Shown here in pieces: positions 1 to 5,499 of a stretch of DNA of 5,499 bases. Both the position numbers and the translations under genes were made by a program. The notes under the pieces were generated by a model, which was given only the letters and a program-made list of their open reading frames with translations, was not told the origin of the DNA and made no database searches. Numbering within the stretch: position 1 is the first letter of the stretch; every line of letters starts with the position of its first letter. Origin of the DNA: Pseudomonadota bacterium (GTDB lineage Bacteria > Pseudomonadota > Gammaproteobacteria > Burkholderiales > Casimicrobiaceae); contig JAKLIE010000153.1 in assembly GCA_022709775.1 (NCBI GenBank), forward strand, positions 1-5,499, given 5' to 3'.

Positions 1-513
1 GCGGGCGTACGCGGCCGCGACCTCGGCGGCCGACGCGACGCGGATCTGGCCCTTGCCGTCGTAGCCCAGGCGCGCGCTCTTGACGATGCCCGGGACGAGC
101 GCGGCGTCGACCCGCGCGGCGTCGTCGGCGCTGCGAAGCACGACGTAAGGCGCCACCGCGAAGCCGTGACCCGAGAGAAAGGTCTTCTCGCTGATCCGGT
201 CCTGCGCGATCGCGACGCTTGCCGCCGCCGGGGTCACGCGCGCCGACGCGGACAGGAACTCGAGCGCCGCCGCCGGCACGTTCTCGAACTCGGTCGTCGC
301 CGCGGACGCGATCGCGGCGAGACGGCCGAGGCCGGCGGCGTCGAGGTAGTCCGAGTGGATGTGCCGGTCCGCGACGCTCGCGGCGGGGCCGTCGGCCGCC
401 GGATCGAGCACGGCGACGCGGTAGCCGAGGCTCTGTGCCGCCATGCAGAACATGCGGCCGAGCTGGCCGCCGCCCAGCAGTCCCAGCCACGACCCGGGAG
501 GAATCGTTCTCAT
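1..513 (-). CDS. purK: N5-carboxyaminoimidazole ribonucleotide synthase PurK, N-terminal 171 residues (gene runs off the left edge)
   Basis: PurK is a cytosolic ATP-grasp ligase that uses ATP and bicarbonate to convert AIR to N5-CAIR in de novo purine synthesis; PurE then isomerises the product. Read on the minus strand from the ATG at 513-511, the protein begins MRTIPPGSWLGLLGGGQLGR. The glycine-rich GGGQLGRMF block at about residues 14-22 is the PurK N-terminal signature. It is followed by the VAVLDP strand (about 33-38) and by TTEFENVP. QDRISEKTFL near residue 105 leads into the ATP-grasp region, and KSARLGYDGKGQ near 146-157 corresponds to the family's GYDGKGQ nucleotide-binding loop. The frame stays open to base 1, so over half of a usual 360-400 aa PurK lies outside. 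No Shine-Dalgarno sequence precedes the start. The ATG instead overlaps by 4 nt the stop of an upstream 54-codon frame, and the first 14 codons are duplicated twice upstream. The identity is secure; how it is translated is inference. Confidence 0.95.
   Translation of the reverse strand, partial: MRTIPPGSWLGLLGGGQLGRMFCMAAQSLGYRVAVLDPAADGPAASVADRHIHSDYLDAAGLGRLAAIASAATTEFENVPAAALEFLSASARVTPAAASVAIAQDRISEKTFLSGHGFAVAPYVVLRSADDAARVDAALVPGIVKSARLGYDGKGQIRVASAAEVAAAYAR
472..513 (-). repeat. Third repeat head: the functional purK start (codons 1-14)
   Basis: This is the 42-nt head of the tandem series that is actually joined to the purK body. Homology with units A and B stops after the CTG CTG GGC at codons 12-14. 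Purk then continues GGC GGC CAG CTC, while units A and B continue AGA CCC GCG TTC. The break falls just before the second glycine of the PurK glycine-rich loop. The junction is therefore the same codon in both displaced copies, which argues for one repeated event type rather than random rearrangement. Confidence 0.85.
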
Positions 514-674
514 GCGCTTCGGCCTACGTTCATCGTTTGTGCGGCGCCCGCGATTCGTCTGGGCGTCGATCCCCGAAGCGAATCGCGCGCGATTCGCCCC
601 GGGGCCCCTCGCCGCGTGACGAACGCGGGTCTGCCCAGCAGTCCCAGCCACGATCCGGGGGGAATCACGCTCAC
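510..674 (-). CDS. 54-aa ORF B: duplicated purK start fused to a non-PurK tail, overlapping purK by 4 nt
   Basis: This frame starts at GTG 674-672 and stops at TGA 512-510, so ATGA at 513-510 is shared with the purK start. Residues 4-14 (IPPGSWLGLLG) are identical to PurK 4-14, with only two silent base differences in 33. From residue 15 it leaves PurK (RPAFVTRRGAP and on), becoming arginine-rich and low in complexity. It lacks the GGGQLGRMF block, so it cannot be a working PurK. Its length equals that of ORF A, and both have the same 4-nt overlap with the next start. No clear Shine-Dalgarno is visible. It may be a translated leader coupled to purK, or only a by-product of tandem duplication. 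The second is at least as likely, because differences between the A and B tails show no codon-position bias. I know of no function for it. Confidence 0.35.
   Translation of the reverse strand: MSVIPPGSWLGLLGRPAFVTRRGAPGRIARDSLRGSTPRRIAGAAQTMNVGRSA
514..674 (-). repeat. 161-bp tandem unit B (purK-head copy 674-633 plus tail 632-514)
   Basis: This is the second unit, exactly in register with unit A (835 to 674 to 513 are both steps of 161). Its head is almost identical to the true purK head, with 2 differences in codons 4-14. Its tail shares with unit A the 19-base block ending at the head/tail junction (618-636 here, 779-797 in A). It also shares GGGGCCCC (601-608) and the hairpin region (545-565, where one stem pair is lost). 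It alone contains a perfect 20-bp palindrome (578-597). The near identity of heads B and K suggests this was the latest duplication step. Confidence 0.9.
578..597. repeat. Perfect 20-bp palindrome in the tail of unit B
   Basis: The arms GCGAATCGCG and CGCGATTCGC are exact reverse complements with no spacer. The site lies within the purE-purK gap, about 65 bp upstream of the purK ATG. The matching part of unit A (739-758) has lost this symmetry. It could be a protein binding site, could form a tight hairpin in the mRNA, or could be a chance product of the GATTCG-rich composition. There is no U-tract, so it does not look like an intrinsic terminator. Confidence 0.6.
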
Positions 675-835
675 GTGCTTCGGTCGAAGGCAATGGACCG
701 GGCGGCGCCCGCGATTCGTCCGGGCGTCGATCCCGGCGTCGAATCCGCCCGGATCCGATGCGGGGCCCCTCGCCGCTGGACGAACGCGGGTCTGCCCAGG
801 AGGCCGAGCCAGCTGCCCGTGGGAATCGACTCCAT
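671..835 (-). CDS. 54-aa ORF A: older duplicated purK start fused to a non-PurK tail, overlapping ORF B by 4 nt
   Basis: This frame starts at ATG 835-833 and stops at TGA 673-671; GTGA at 674-671 is shared with the ORF B start. It lies 59 nt after the purE stop. Residues 7-14 (GSWLGLLG) match PurK exactly, yet five of those eight codons differ silently from the purK copy, including AGC against TCG for serine. This suggests the segment was under protein-level constraint while it diverged. The rest (RPAFVQRRGAP, then an Arg/Ala/Ser/Thr/Pro-rich stretch) aligns without a gap to ORF B at about 75% nucleotide identity. AGAG just before the start is at best a weak ribosome binding site. It could be the remnant of a former purK start or a leader peptide. 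It encodes no domain I recognise. Confidence 0.35.
   Translation of the reverse strand: MESIPTGSWLGLLGRPAFVQRRGAPHRIRADSTPGSTPGRIAGAARSIAFDRST
675..835 (-). repeat. 161-bp tandem unit A (purK-head copy 835-794 plus tail 793-675)
   Basis: This is the unit furthest from purK. On the minus strand its 42-nt head copies the first 14 codons of purK, with 10 differences from purK in codons 4-14, nearly all silent. The 119-nt tail starts with AGACCCGCGTTCGTC and contains GGGGCCCC (762-769). It also contains a possible hairpin, CGCCCG / CGGGCG around a 9-nt loop (706-726). The tail aligns with unit B without insertions or deletions and has about 30 mismatches. No terminal inverted repeats were seen. 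The sequence on its purE side (836-894) is not convincingly part of another unit. Confidence 0.9.
706..726 (-). other. Possible conserved hairpin in the tandem-unit tail (second copy at 545-565)
   Basis: In the purE-purK transcript the arms CGCCCG and CGGGCG enclose the loop GACGAATCG. In unit B the loop is identical but the innermost stem pair is lost (A in place of G), leaving five pairs. The loop and arms belong to the best conserved internal block of the tail. No compensatory change supports the stem, so it is a candidate only. Confidence 0.3.
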
Positions 836-894
836 GATCTCTGGTTCGGCGGTCGTGACGAGCGGCGCGCTCTCCGTCGGCGGGCCGCGGACGA
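836..894 (-). other. Spacer between the purE stop and the first tandem unit
   Basis: This is 59 nt of GC-rich sequence downstream of purE. No intrinsic terminator (stem followed by a T-run) is visible, so purE transcripts probably continue into the repeat units and purK. It does not align convincingly with the unit tails, apart from a short CCGAA shortly before the start codon that all three heads share at slightly different spacing. Confidence 0.5.
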
Positions 895-1413
895 TCAGGC
901 CGGCTTCGGATCGGGCGGCACGCGCATCGCGCGAGCGATCGTCGTCTGCTTCACCCGGAACGCGGCGAGCTTCCGGGCGATCGCCGGATCGGTGGCCGCG
1001 AGCATCGACACGGCGAACAGGGCGGCATTCGCAGCGCCGGCTTCCCCGATCGCGAACGTCGCCACCGGGATGCCCTTGGGCATCTGGACGATCGACAGCA
1101 GCGAATCCTCGCCGCGCAGGTACTTGGAGGGCACGGGCACGCCGAGCACGGGCACGGTGGTCTTCGACGCAAGCATGCCGGGCAGGTGGGCGGCGCCGCC
1201 GGCGCCTGCGACGATGCAGCGCAGGCCCCGGGTCAGCGCGTCCTCGGCGTACTCGAACATGTCGTCGGGCATCCGGTGCGCGGACAAGACGCGCGCCTCG
1301 TAGGGAATGCCGAACGCGTCGAGCTGCGCGGCCGCGTGCTTCAGCGTGTCCCAGTCGCTCTCGCTGCCCATCACCACGCCGACCAGCGGTGCGGCGCTCT
1401 TGCGTTGTGCCAT
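895..1413 (-). CDS. purE: N5-carboxyaminoimidazole ribonucleotide mutase PurE (class I)
   Basis: PurE rearranges N5-CAIR to CAIR in the cytosol and acts directly after PurK in IMP synthesis. The 172-residue product is the usual size for class I PurE. Visible landmarks are [13 protein letters not shown] (about 11-23), the phosphate-binding entry of the fold, and SAHRMP (44-49), whose His46 matches the catalytic histidine of the family. Further on are the [12 protein letters not shown] loop (69-80), [10 protein letters not shown] (87-96), [13 protein letters not shown] (107-119) and [12 protein letters not shown] (121-132). The start at ATG 1413-1411 is favoured because homology begins just after it and AAGGGAG lies 10 nt upstream (1430-1424). 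The open frame continues far upstream of this codon, but that part only mirrors slt. It is transcribed divergently from slt and lies upstream of purK, normally its close operon partner but here 381 nt away. Confidence 0.97.
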   Translation of the reverse strand: MAQRKSAAPLVGVVMGSESDWDTLKHAAAQLDAFGIPYEARVLSAHRMPDDMFEYAEDALTRGLRCIVAGAGGAAHLPGMLASKTTVPVLGVPVPSKYLRGEDSLLSIVQMPKGIPVATFAIGEAGAANAALFAVSMLAATDPAIARKLAAFRVKQTTIARAMRVPPDPKPA

Positions 1414-1423
1414 CGGATTACCG

Positions 1424-1430
1424 CTCCCTT
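1424..1430 (-). promoter_or_regulatory. Ribosome binding site of purE
   Basis: AAGGGAG on the minus strand lies 10 nt before ATG 1413-1411. It is one of only two convincing Shine-Dalgarno sequences in the window and supports this start over any position further upstream in the same open frame. Confidence 0.6.
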
Positions 1431-1465
1431 CGTCGCTCTCGGCCCCATGCAGGCGCGGCGCACGA

Positions 1466-1494
1466 ATTCTAGCAACCGGCGCCCCGATCGTCGA
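1466..1494 (-). promoter_or_regulatory. Candidate sigma70-type promoter for purE-purK
   Basis: On the minus strand TAGAAT (1471-1466) matches the -10 consensus at five of six positions. TCGACG (1494-1489) matches the -35 consensus at four of six, with a 17-bp spacer. Transcription would start near 1459, giving a leader of about 45 nt that contains the purE ribosome binding site. The AT-rich GAATTCTAG patch stands out in otherwise very GC-rich DNA. No PurR-like operator could be identified with confidence. Confidence 0.45.
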
Positions 1495-1511
1495 ACCCGG
1501 AGGCCCGGACG

Positions 1512-1541
1512 TTGTCGCATCGGGGTGGGGCCCGGTTGTAT
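1512..1541 (+). promoter_or_regulatory. Weak candidate promoter for the slt operon
   Basis: TTGTCG (1512-1517) and TTGTAT (1536-1541) are separated by 18 bp. They match the sigma70 -35 at four of six positions and the -10 at three of six. They lie in the divergent purE/slt intergenic region, about 30 nt before the slt start. The match is poor, and no other candidate stands out in this 159-nt region. Position is the main argument. Confidence 0.2.
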
Positions 1542-1572
1542 CGGGCTCCCCGAACGACGACAATCGGATTCC

Positions 1573-3525
1573 GTGACCCTCTTCCCCCTCCCGGCCGCGC
1601 GCTTCGCCGCCGCCGCCCTCGTCCTCGCCCACTCGCTCGCTGCGGCGGCGCAGGGCACCGATGCGGACGTCCTGGCCGCGAAGGCCGCCTTCGACAGGGG
1701 CGACCGCGCCCGCCTCGACGCGATCGCGCCTCGCGCGAAAGGCCACGTGCTGGAGCCCTACGTCGCCTGGTGGCGGCTCAAGCTCGGCATCGACACGGCC
1801 GAGCCGGAGGCGGTTCGCGCCTTCGTCGCGCGGTACGGATCGACGCCGCTCGCCGAGCGCGCCCAGGCCGAATGGCTCAAGGCGCTCGGCAGGAAAGGCG
1901 ACTGGGGACGCTTCTCGGCCGCCTACGGCACCGGCGGCTACGACGACGTCGAGATCCAGTGCTACGCGCATCAGGCCGCGCGCCAGCAGTCCGGCGACGC
2001 CGCGCTCGCCTCCGCGAAGCCGCTCTGGTTCACGGGCCAGGCGACGCCGGACGCGTGCGAGCCGCTGTTCGCGGCGCTGATCGCGCGCGGGTCGATCACG
2101 ATCGACGACCGGTGGGCGCGCTACCGGCTGGCGCTCGAGGCGGGCAGCGCACGACTCGCGCAGCAGATCGCGGGCGACCTGCCCACCGCGGACCGGATTC
2201 CGGCGCGATCCTTCCAGCACGTCGACGAGAAGCCCGCGACCCGGCTGCTGCAGGGCGGATTCCGCTGGAATTTTCGTGACGGCCACGAGCTCGCGCTCTA
2301 TGCGCTGGAGCGCGCGGCGCGGAGCGATCCCGAAGGTGCGCGCGAGGGGTGGCTGAAATGGCGGGGCAGGCTTTCCGCGTCCGAACGGGCCTGGGGCAAC
2401 GCGCGGCTCGCGTACCACGCTTCGCGCCAGCTCGTGCCCTGGGCGAACGACGCCTGGCGCGAGACGCTGCCCGAGACGATGACCGCCGACATGCACGCAT
2501 GGCGCGTTCGGGCGGCGCTGCGCGCGCGCGCCTGGAAGGACGTCGGCGTCGCCGTCGACGCGATGCCGCGGGCGCAGGCGGACGAGCCGGCGTGGCGTTT
2601 CTGGCGCGCGCGCGCGTCGATGTCGGCCGGCCGCGAGGACGAGGCGCGCGCGGTGTTCACCGCGCTCTCGTCCGAGCACGACTACTACGGCCTGCTCGCG
2701 GCCGAGGCGCTGGGCACGTGCGTGGACCCGAAGAGCGTCGCGGCCGTTCCGGATCCCGCGTGGCAGGCGAAGTTCGGCGCGCGCGACGACGTCGCGCGCG
2801 TCGTCAAGCTCGCGGAGCTCGACCTGCGCGCGGATTCGTTGCGCGAGTGGCGGTCGGTCGTGCGCGGGCTCGACGACGACGCGCTCAATCAGGCCTCGAT
2901 CTACATCGCGAGCCGCGGGCTGCACGACCGCTCGATCAACACCGCGAACCTCACGCGCGAGCGCCACGATTACGCGCTTCGCTACCCGATGCCGTGGCGC
3001 GAGCAGTTCTCGGCCGCCGCGCGCGACAACGCCGTCGAGGAGGCGCTGCTCCTCGGCATCGCGCGGCAGGAGTCGCGCTTCGTGCCGGAGATCGTGTCGT
3101 CCGCCGGCGCAGTCGGGTTGATGCAGCTGATGCCGGCGACGGCGCGCTGGGTCGCGAAGCAGTCGGGCCGCAGCGACTACAAGCCGTCGCGGATCAACGA
3201 GCTCGACGTCAACACGCAGTTCGGCGCGTTCTACTTCAAGTACTGGCTCGATCGCCTCGACGGGTCGCCGGCGCTCGCGGCGGCTGCGTACAATGCCGGA
3301 CCGGGGCGCGCGCAGGCATGGCGTCCCGCCGAACCGCTCGAAGGAGCGATCTGGGTCGAGACGATCCCGTTCAACGAAACCCGAGACTACGTGAAGAAGG
3401 TGCTTGCCAACTCGGTGTACTACGCGCATGCGCTCGGCGATCCGGCGTCGGACGTCCGGCAGCGGCTGGGCACGGTCGGTCCGCGCGTCCCGGCCGGGCC
3501 GCCGCCGCTCGCGGCGAAGGACTGA
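1573..3525 (+). CDS. slt: Soluble lytic murein transglycosylase, Slt70 type (GH23)
   Basis: This periplasmic enzyme cleaves the MurNAc-GlcNAc bond of peptidoglycan non-hydrolytically, leaving 1,6-anhydroMurNAc ends, and works in wall turnover. The product is 650 residues, close to the 645 of E. coli Slt70. The GTG start at 1573 is chosen because it gives a typical signal peptide: a short N-region with Arg10, a hydrophobic Ala/Leu core at 11-22, and a probable cleavage near AAAA|Q at 26-27. The long helical region from about 30 to 470 corresponds to the superhelical U and L domains. The C-terminal catalytic domain has ARQESRF, with the presumed catalytic acid Glu500. It also has [10 protein letters not shown] (515-524) and AYNAGPGR (572-579), the ordered GH23 motifs. 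No clear Shine-Dalgarno precedes the GTG. The next gene starts 2 nt after the stop, so co-transcription is likely. No truncation or missing motif was seen. Confidence 0.93.
   Translation: MTLFPLPAARFAAAALVLAHSLAAAAQGTDADVLAAKAAFDRGDRARLDAIAPRAKGHVLEPYVAWWRLKLGIDTAEPEAVRAFVARYGSTPLAERAQAEWLKALGRKGDWGRFSAAYGTGGYDDVEIQCYAHQAARQQSGDAALASAKPLWFTGQATPDACEPLFAALIARGSITIDDRWARYRLALEAGSARLAQQIAGDLPTADRIPARSFQHVDEKPATRLLQGGFRWNFRDGHELALYALERAARSDPEGAREGWLKWRGRLSASERAWGNARLAYHASRQLVPWANDAWRETLPETMTADMHAWRVRAALRARAWKDVGVAVDAMPRAQADEPAWRFWRARASMSAGREDEARAVFTALSSEHDYYGLLAAEALGTCVDPKSVAAVPDPAWQAKFGARDDVARVVKLAELDLRADSLREWRSVVRGLDDDALNQASIYIASRGLHDRSINTANLTRERHDYALRYPMPWREQFSAAARDNAVEEALLLGIARQESRFVPEIVSSAGAVGLMQLMPATARWVAKQSGRSDYKPSRINELDVNTQFGAFYFKYWLDRLDGSPALAAAAYNAGPGRAQAWRPAEPLEGAIWVETIPFNETRDYVKKVLANSVYYAHALGDPASDVRQRLGTVGPRVPAGPPPLAAKD
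3517..3521 (+). promoter_or_regulatory. Ribosome binding site of the NDUFA9-like gene, inside the end of slt
   Basis: AAGGA lies 6 nt before ATG 3528, within the last codons of slt. It fixes the start of the downstream gene and suggests the two are translated from one mRNA, possibly with coupling. Confidence 0.65.
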
Positions 3526-3527
3526 CG

Positions 3528-4469
3528 ATGGGCTCGCGCAGGATCGTCGTCCTCGGCGGCAGCGGGTTCGTCGGGAGCGCGCTGGTCGCGCGCCTGGCGG
3601 CACGAGGCGAGACCGTCGTCGTTCCGGTCCGGCGCCGCGAGCCCGCGCGCCACCTGATCCTGCTGCCGACGGTCGAGGTCGTCGAGGCGGACGTCCACGA
3701 TCCCGCGACGCTCGCGGCGCTCGTGCGCGGCGCCGACGCGGTCGTGAACCTCGTCGGCATCCTGAACGAGTCCGGGCGCACAACGTTCGCGCGGGTGCAC
3801 GTCGACCTGGCCCGCAGTGCGGTCGACGCGTGTCGCACCGGCGGCGTGCGGCGCCTGCTGCACATGAGCGCGCTCAACGCCGATCCGGCGGGACCGTCGC
3901 GCTACCTCGCCTCGAAGGGCGAGGCGGAAGCGGCGGTCGTCGCCTCGGGTCTGGCGTGGACGATCTTCCGGCCGAGCGTGATCTTCGGCGCCGGCGACAG
4001 CTTCCTCTCGCTCTTCGCGCGCCTCGCGCGCGCGCTCCCCGTGATCGCGCTCGCCGCTCCCGACGCGCGCTTCCAGCCGGTTCACGTCCACGACGTCGCC
4101 TCGGCGTTCGCCCGATCGCTCGACCTCCCGGCGACCGAAGGCCGGCGCTACGACCTGTGCGGGCCGAACGTCTACACGTTGCGCGAACTCGTCCGCTTCG
4201 CCGCGGCAACGGCAGGCGCCGTGCGCCCCATCGTTCCGCTGCGCGGTCCGCTCGCCACGCTGCAGGCGTTCGCGCTCGAGCACCTGCCCGGCAAGCTGAT
4301 GAGCCGGGACAACCTCGCGTCGATGTCGAAGGACAGCGTGTGCGGATGCGCGTTCCCGCCGGTGTTCGGGATCGAGCCCGCCTCGCTGGAGTCGATCGCG
4401 CCGACGTGGCTCGCACCCGAAGCTCGGCACGGCCCGTACGACGCGATGCGCGCGTCGGTCGGTCGCTGA
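3528..4469 (+). CDS. NDUFA9-like NAD(P)-binding SDR family protein (complex I-associated type)
   Basis: This 313-residue protein belongs to the atypical/extended short-chain dehydrogenases related to the mitochondrial complex I accessory subunit NDUFA9. The N-terminal Rossmann fold carries [10 protein letters not shown] (7-16), the GGxGFxG dinucleotide-binding loop. ADVHDP (54-59) is the next conserved acidic motif, and VNLVGIL (73-79) follows. HMSALNAD (112-119) and SRYLASK (124-130, Tyr126/Lys130) retain the SDR YxxxK arrangement. [11 protein letters not shown] (144-154) and [10 protein letters not shown] (182-191) are typical of the family. The C-terminal [13 protein letters not shown] (259-271) resembles the conserved RDNV..L..DNV stretch of bacterial NDUFA9-like proteins. 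No signal peptide or membrane segment is evident, so it is probably cytosolic or peripheral to the membrane. Its substrate and role are not established; bacterial members are often just called complex I NAD-binding subunit or epimerase. It lies between slt and cca, an arrangement I recall from betaproteobacteria. Confidence 0.85.
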   Translation: MGSRRIVVLGGSGFVGSALVARLAARGETVVVPVRRREPARHLILLPTVEVVEADVHDPATLAALVRGADAVVNLVGILNESGRTTFARVHVDLARSAVDACRTGGVRRLLHMSALNADPAGPSRYLASKGEAEAAVVASGLAWTIFRPSVIFGAGDSFLSLFARLARALPVIALAAPDARFQPVHVHDVASAFARSLDLPATEGRRYDLCGPNVYTLRELVRFAAATAGAVRPIVPLRGPLATLQAFALEHLPGKLMSRDNLASMSKDSVCGCAFPPVFGIEPASLESIAPTWLAPEARHGPYDAMRASVGR

Positions 4470-4503
4470 AGCGGACAATCCGCCGCGCGCCCGCGCGACG
4501 TCG

Positions 4504-5499
4504 ATGGCGCGAGCGCTCCCGCAGCCCGTGCACACCTACCGCGTCGGCGGCTCCGTGCGCGACGAGCTCCTCGGCCGTCCGCAGGCCGACCGCGACTGGG
4601 TCGTCGTCGGCGCGACGCCGGAGACGATGATCGCGTCGGGATTCCGCCCGGTCGGCCGCGACTTCCCGGTGTTCCTGCATCCGGAGACGCGCGAGGAGTA
4701 CGCGCTCGCGCGCACCGAGCGAAAGCACGGCACCGGCTACCGCGGCTTCGAATTCTTCGCGTCGCCGGACGTGACGCTCGAACAGGATCTCGCGCGCCGC
4801 GACCTGACGATCAACGCGATGGCCAGGGACGAGCGGGGCGCCCTCGTGGACCCGTACGGCGGCGCGCGCGACCTCGAGGCCGGCATCCTGCGGCACGTGT
4901 CGCCCGCGTTCGCCGAGGACCCGCTGCGCGTGCTCCGGGTCGCGCGCTTCGCGGCGCGCTTCGGGTTCGCCGTCGCCCCGGAGACCGAGGGGATGATGCG
5001 CGCGATCGTGCGCTCGGGCGAGCTCGCGACGCTCGCGGCCGAGCGCGTCTGGCAGGAGATCGCACGCGGCCTGATGGAATCGCGGCCGTCGCGGATGCTC
5101 GCCGTGTTGCGTCAGTGCGGCGCGCTCGACGCGCTGCTGCCCGAGGTCGATGCGCTGTTCGGCGTTCCGCAACCGCCCGCGCACCATCCCGAGATCGACG
5201 CCGGCGTGCACGTCGCGCAGGCGCTCGACTACGCCGCCGGCCGGGGCTTCGATCTCGCCGTGCGCTACGCGGTGCTCGGGCACGACCTCGGCAAGGGCGC
5301 AACGCCGCGCGACGCGTGGCCGCGCCACCTCCGGCACGAGGCGAGGAGCCTGCGACTCGTCGAACGGCTGTCGGTGCGGCTGCGCGTGCCGGTCGACTGC
5401 CGCGACGCCGCGCGCCTCGCCGCGCGCTACCACGCCGACGTCGCGCGCGCCGAGACGCTACGTCCCGCTACGCTGCTCGACCTGCTGCTCGCGGCCGAC
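4504..5499 (+). CDS. cca: CCA tRNA nucleotidyltransferase with HD domain, N-terminal 332 residues (gene runs off the right edge)
   Basis: Cca adds or repairs the 3' CCA of tRNAs without a nucleic acid template, and the gammaproteobacterial-type enzyme also has an HD phosphohydrolase domain. Visible motifs, numbered from ATG 4504, are [10 protein letters not shown] (15-24) and DRDWVVVG (29-36, metal-binding Asp29 and Asp31). These are followed by [29 protein letters not shown] (98-106) and [16 protein letters not shown] (138 on). The later [10 protein letters not shown] and GHDLGKG (His260, Asp261) belong to the HD domain. The frame is open to the window edge; E. coli Cca has 412 residues, so roughly 80 are missing. 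The start is uncertain. GTG 4528 gives [12 protein letters not shown], matching the usual family length exactly, while ATG 4504 adds eight residues. Neither has a Shine-Dalgarno sequence. It lies 34 nt after the NDUFA9-like gene, probably in the same operon. Confidence 0.95.
   Translation, partial: MARALPQPVHTYRVGGSVRDELLGRPQADRDWVVVGATPETMIASGFRPVGRDFPVFLHPETREEYALARTERKHGTGYRGFEFFASPDVTLEQDLARRDLTINAMARDERGALVDPYGGARDLEAGILRHVSPAFAEDPLRVLRVARFAARFGFAVAPETEGMMRAIVRSGELATLAAERVWQEIARGLMESRPSRMLAVLRQCGALDALLPEVDALFGVPQPPAHHPEIDAGVHVAQALDYAAGRGFDLAVRYAVLGHDLGKGATPRDAWPRHLRHEARSLRLVERLSVRLRVPVDCRDAARLAARYHADVARAETLRPATLLDLLLAAD

Noticed and set aside
578..608. Intrinsic terminator at the palindrome plus GGGGCCCC.
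   Set aside because: No T-rich tract follows on either strand.
472..835. CRISPR-like array.
   Set aside because: There are only three copies with a 161-nt period. The whole unit is homologous rather than short repeats with unique spacers, and there are no cas genes.
836..894. A possible further (fourth) tandem unit between purE and unit A.
   Set aside because: Apart from a short CCGAA near the start codon and general GC-richness, I could not align this 59-nt spacer with the unit tails.
166..1472. Plus-strand open frames over purK, the repeat units and purE (166-837, 219-1472, 758-1303).
   Set aside because: They are antisense to purK and purE, low in complexity, without domains or ribosome binding sites. 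Their internal repetitiveness only reflects the tandem units.
2349..3527. Upstream extension of the NDUFA9-like frame within slt.
   Set aside because: The frame is open only because of composition. SDR homology begins at ATG 3528, which has a good ribosome binding site (AAGGA, 3517-3521).
1414..3783. Minus-strand open frame extending purE upstream by almost 800 codons, antisense to slt and the start of the NDUFA9-like gene.
   Set aside because: It is arginine/alanine-rich with no recognisable domain and mirrors the strong codon bias of the plus-strand genes. The PurE homology and ribosome binding site place the true start at 1413.
4470..4503. Terminator or promoter between the NDUFA9-like gene and cca.
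   Set aside because: The 34-nt gap has no T-run and no recognisable -10 or -35 elements. Co-transcription is simpler.
3874..5433. Long minus-strand open frame (519 codons) antisense to the NDUFA9-like gene and cca, with a similar one at 3420-4535.
   Set aside because: Both are shadows of the GC-rich coding strand with low-complexity Arg/Ala translations. The opposite strand carries clearly recognisable family motifs throughout.

Overview
The window is a stretch of chromosome from a high-GC proteobacterium, most likely a betaproteobacterium. This rests on the style of the encoded PurE, PurK, Slt and Cca proteins, the gene order slt / NDUFA9-like SDR / cca, and very strong G/C preference at third codon positions. 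No IS element, phage gene, CRISPR array, rRNA or tRNA was seen. The genus cannot be named from this sequence alone.

Left arm, minus strand (about 1-1413). This is a purine biosynthesis operon read right to left: purE (1413-895), an unusual 381-nt gap, then purK (513-1, running off the left edge). PurK and PurE together convert AIR to CAIR in de novo IMP synthesis. The gap contains two tandem 161-bp units (835-675 and 674-514), and the real start of purK (513-472) is the head of a third, incomplete unit. Each unit begins with a copy of the first 14 codons of purK and continues into a roughly 119-nt tail not found in purK. Each head opens a 54-codon frame, and each frame's TGA overlaps the next start codon by 4 nt (GTGA at 674-671, ATGA at 513-510). 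This serial regeneration of the purK 5' end is the most notable thing in the window.

Middle (1414-1572). A 159-nt divergent intergenic region lies between purE and slt. It holds a fair sigma70-like promoter and a Shine-Dalgarno sequence for purE, and only a weak candidate promoter for slt.

Right arm, plus strand (1573-5499). Three co-directional, probably co-transcribed genes lie here. They are a periplasmic soluble lytic transglycosylase of the Slt70 type (1573-3525), an NDUFA9-like atypical/extended SDR (3528-4469, 2 nt after slt, with its ribosome binding site inside the end of slt), and the tRNA CCA-adding enzyme gene cca (4504 to the right edge, 3' end missing). They serve different processes (cell-wall turnover, a probable NAD(P)-binding protein linked to respiration or quinones, tRNA maturation), so they look like a positional operon of housekeeping genes rather than a pathway.
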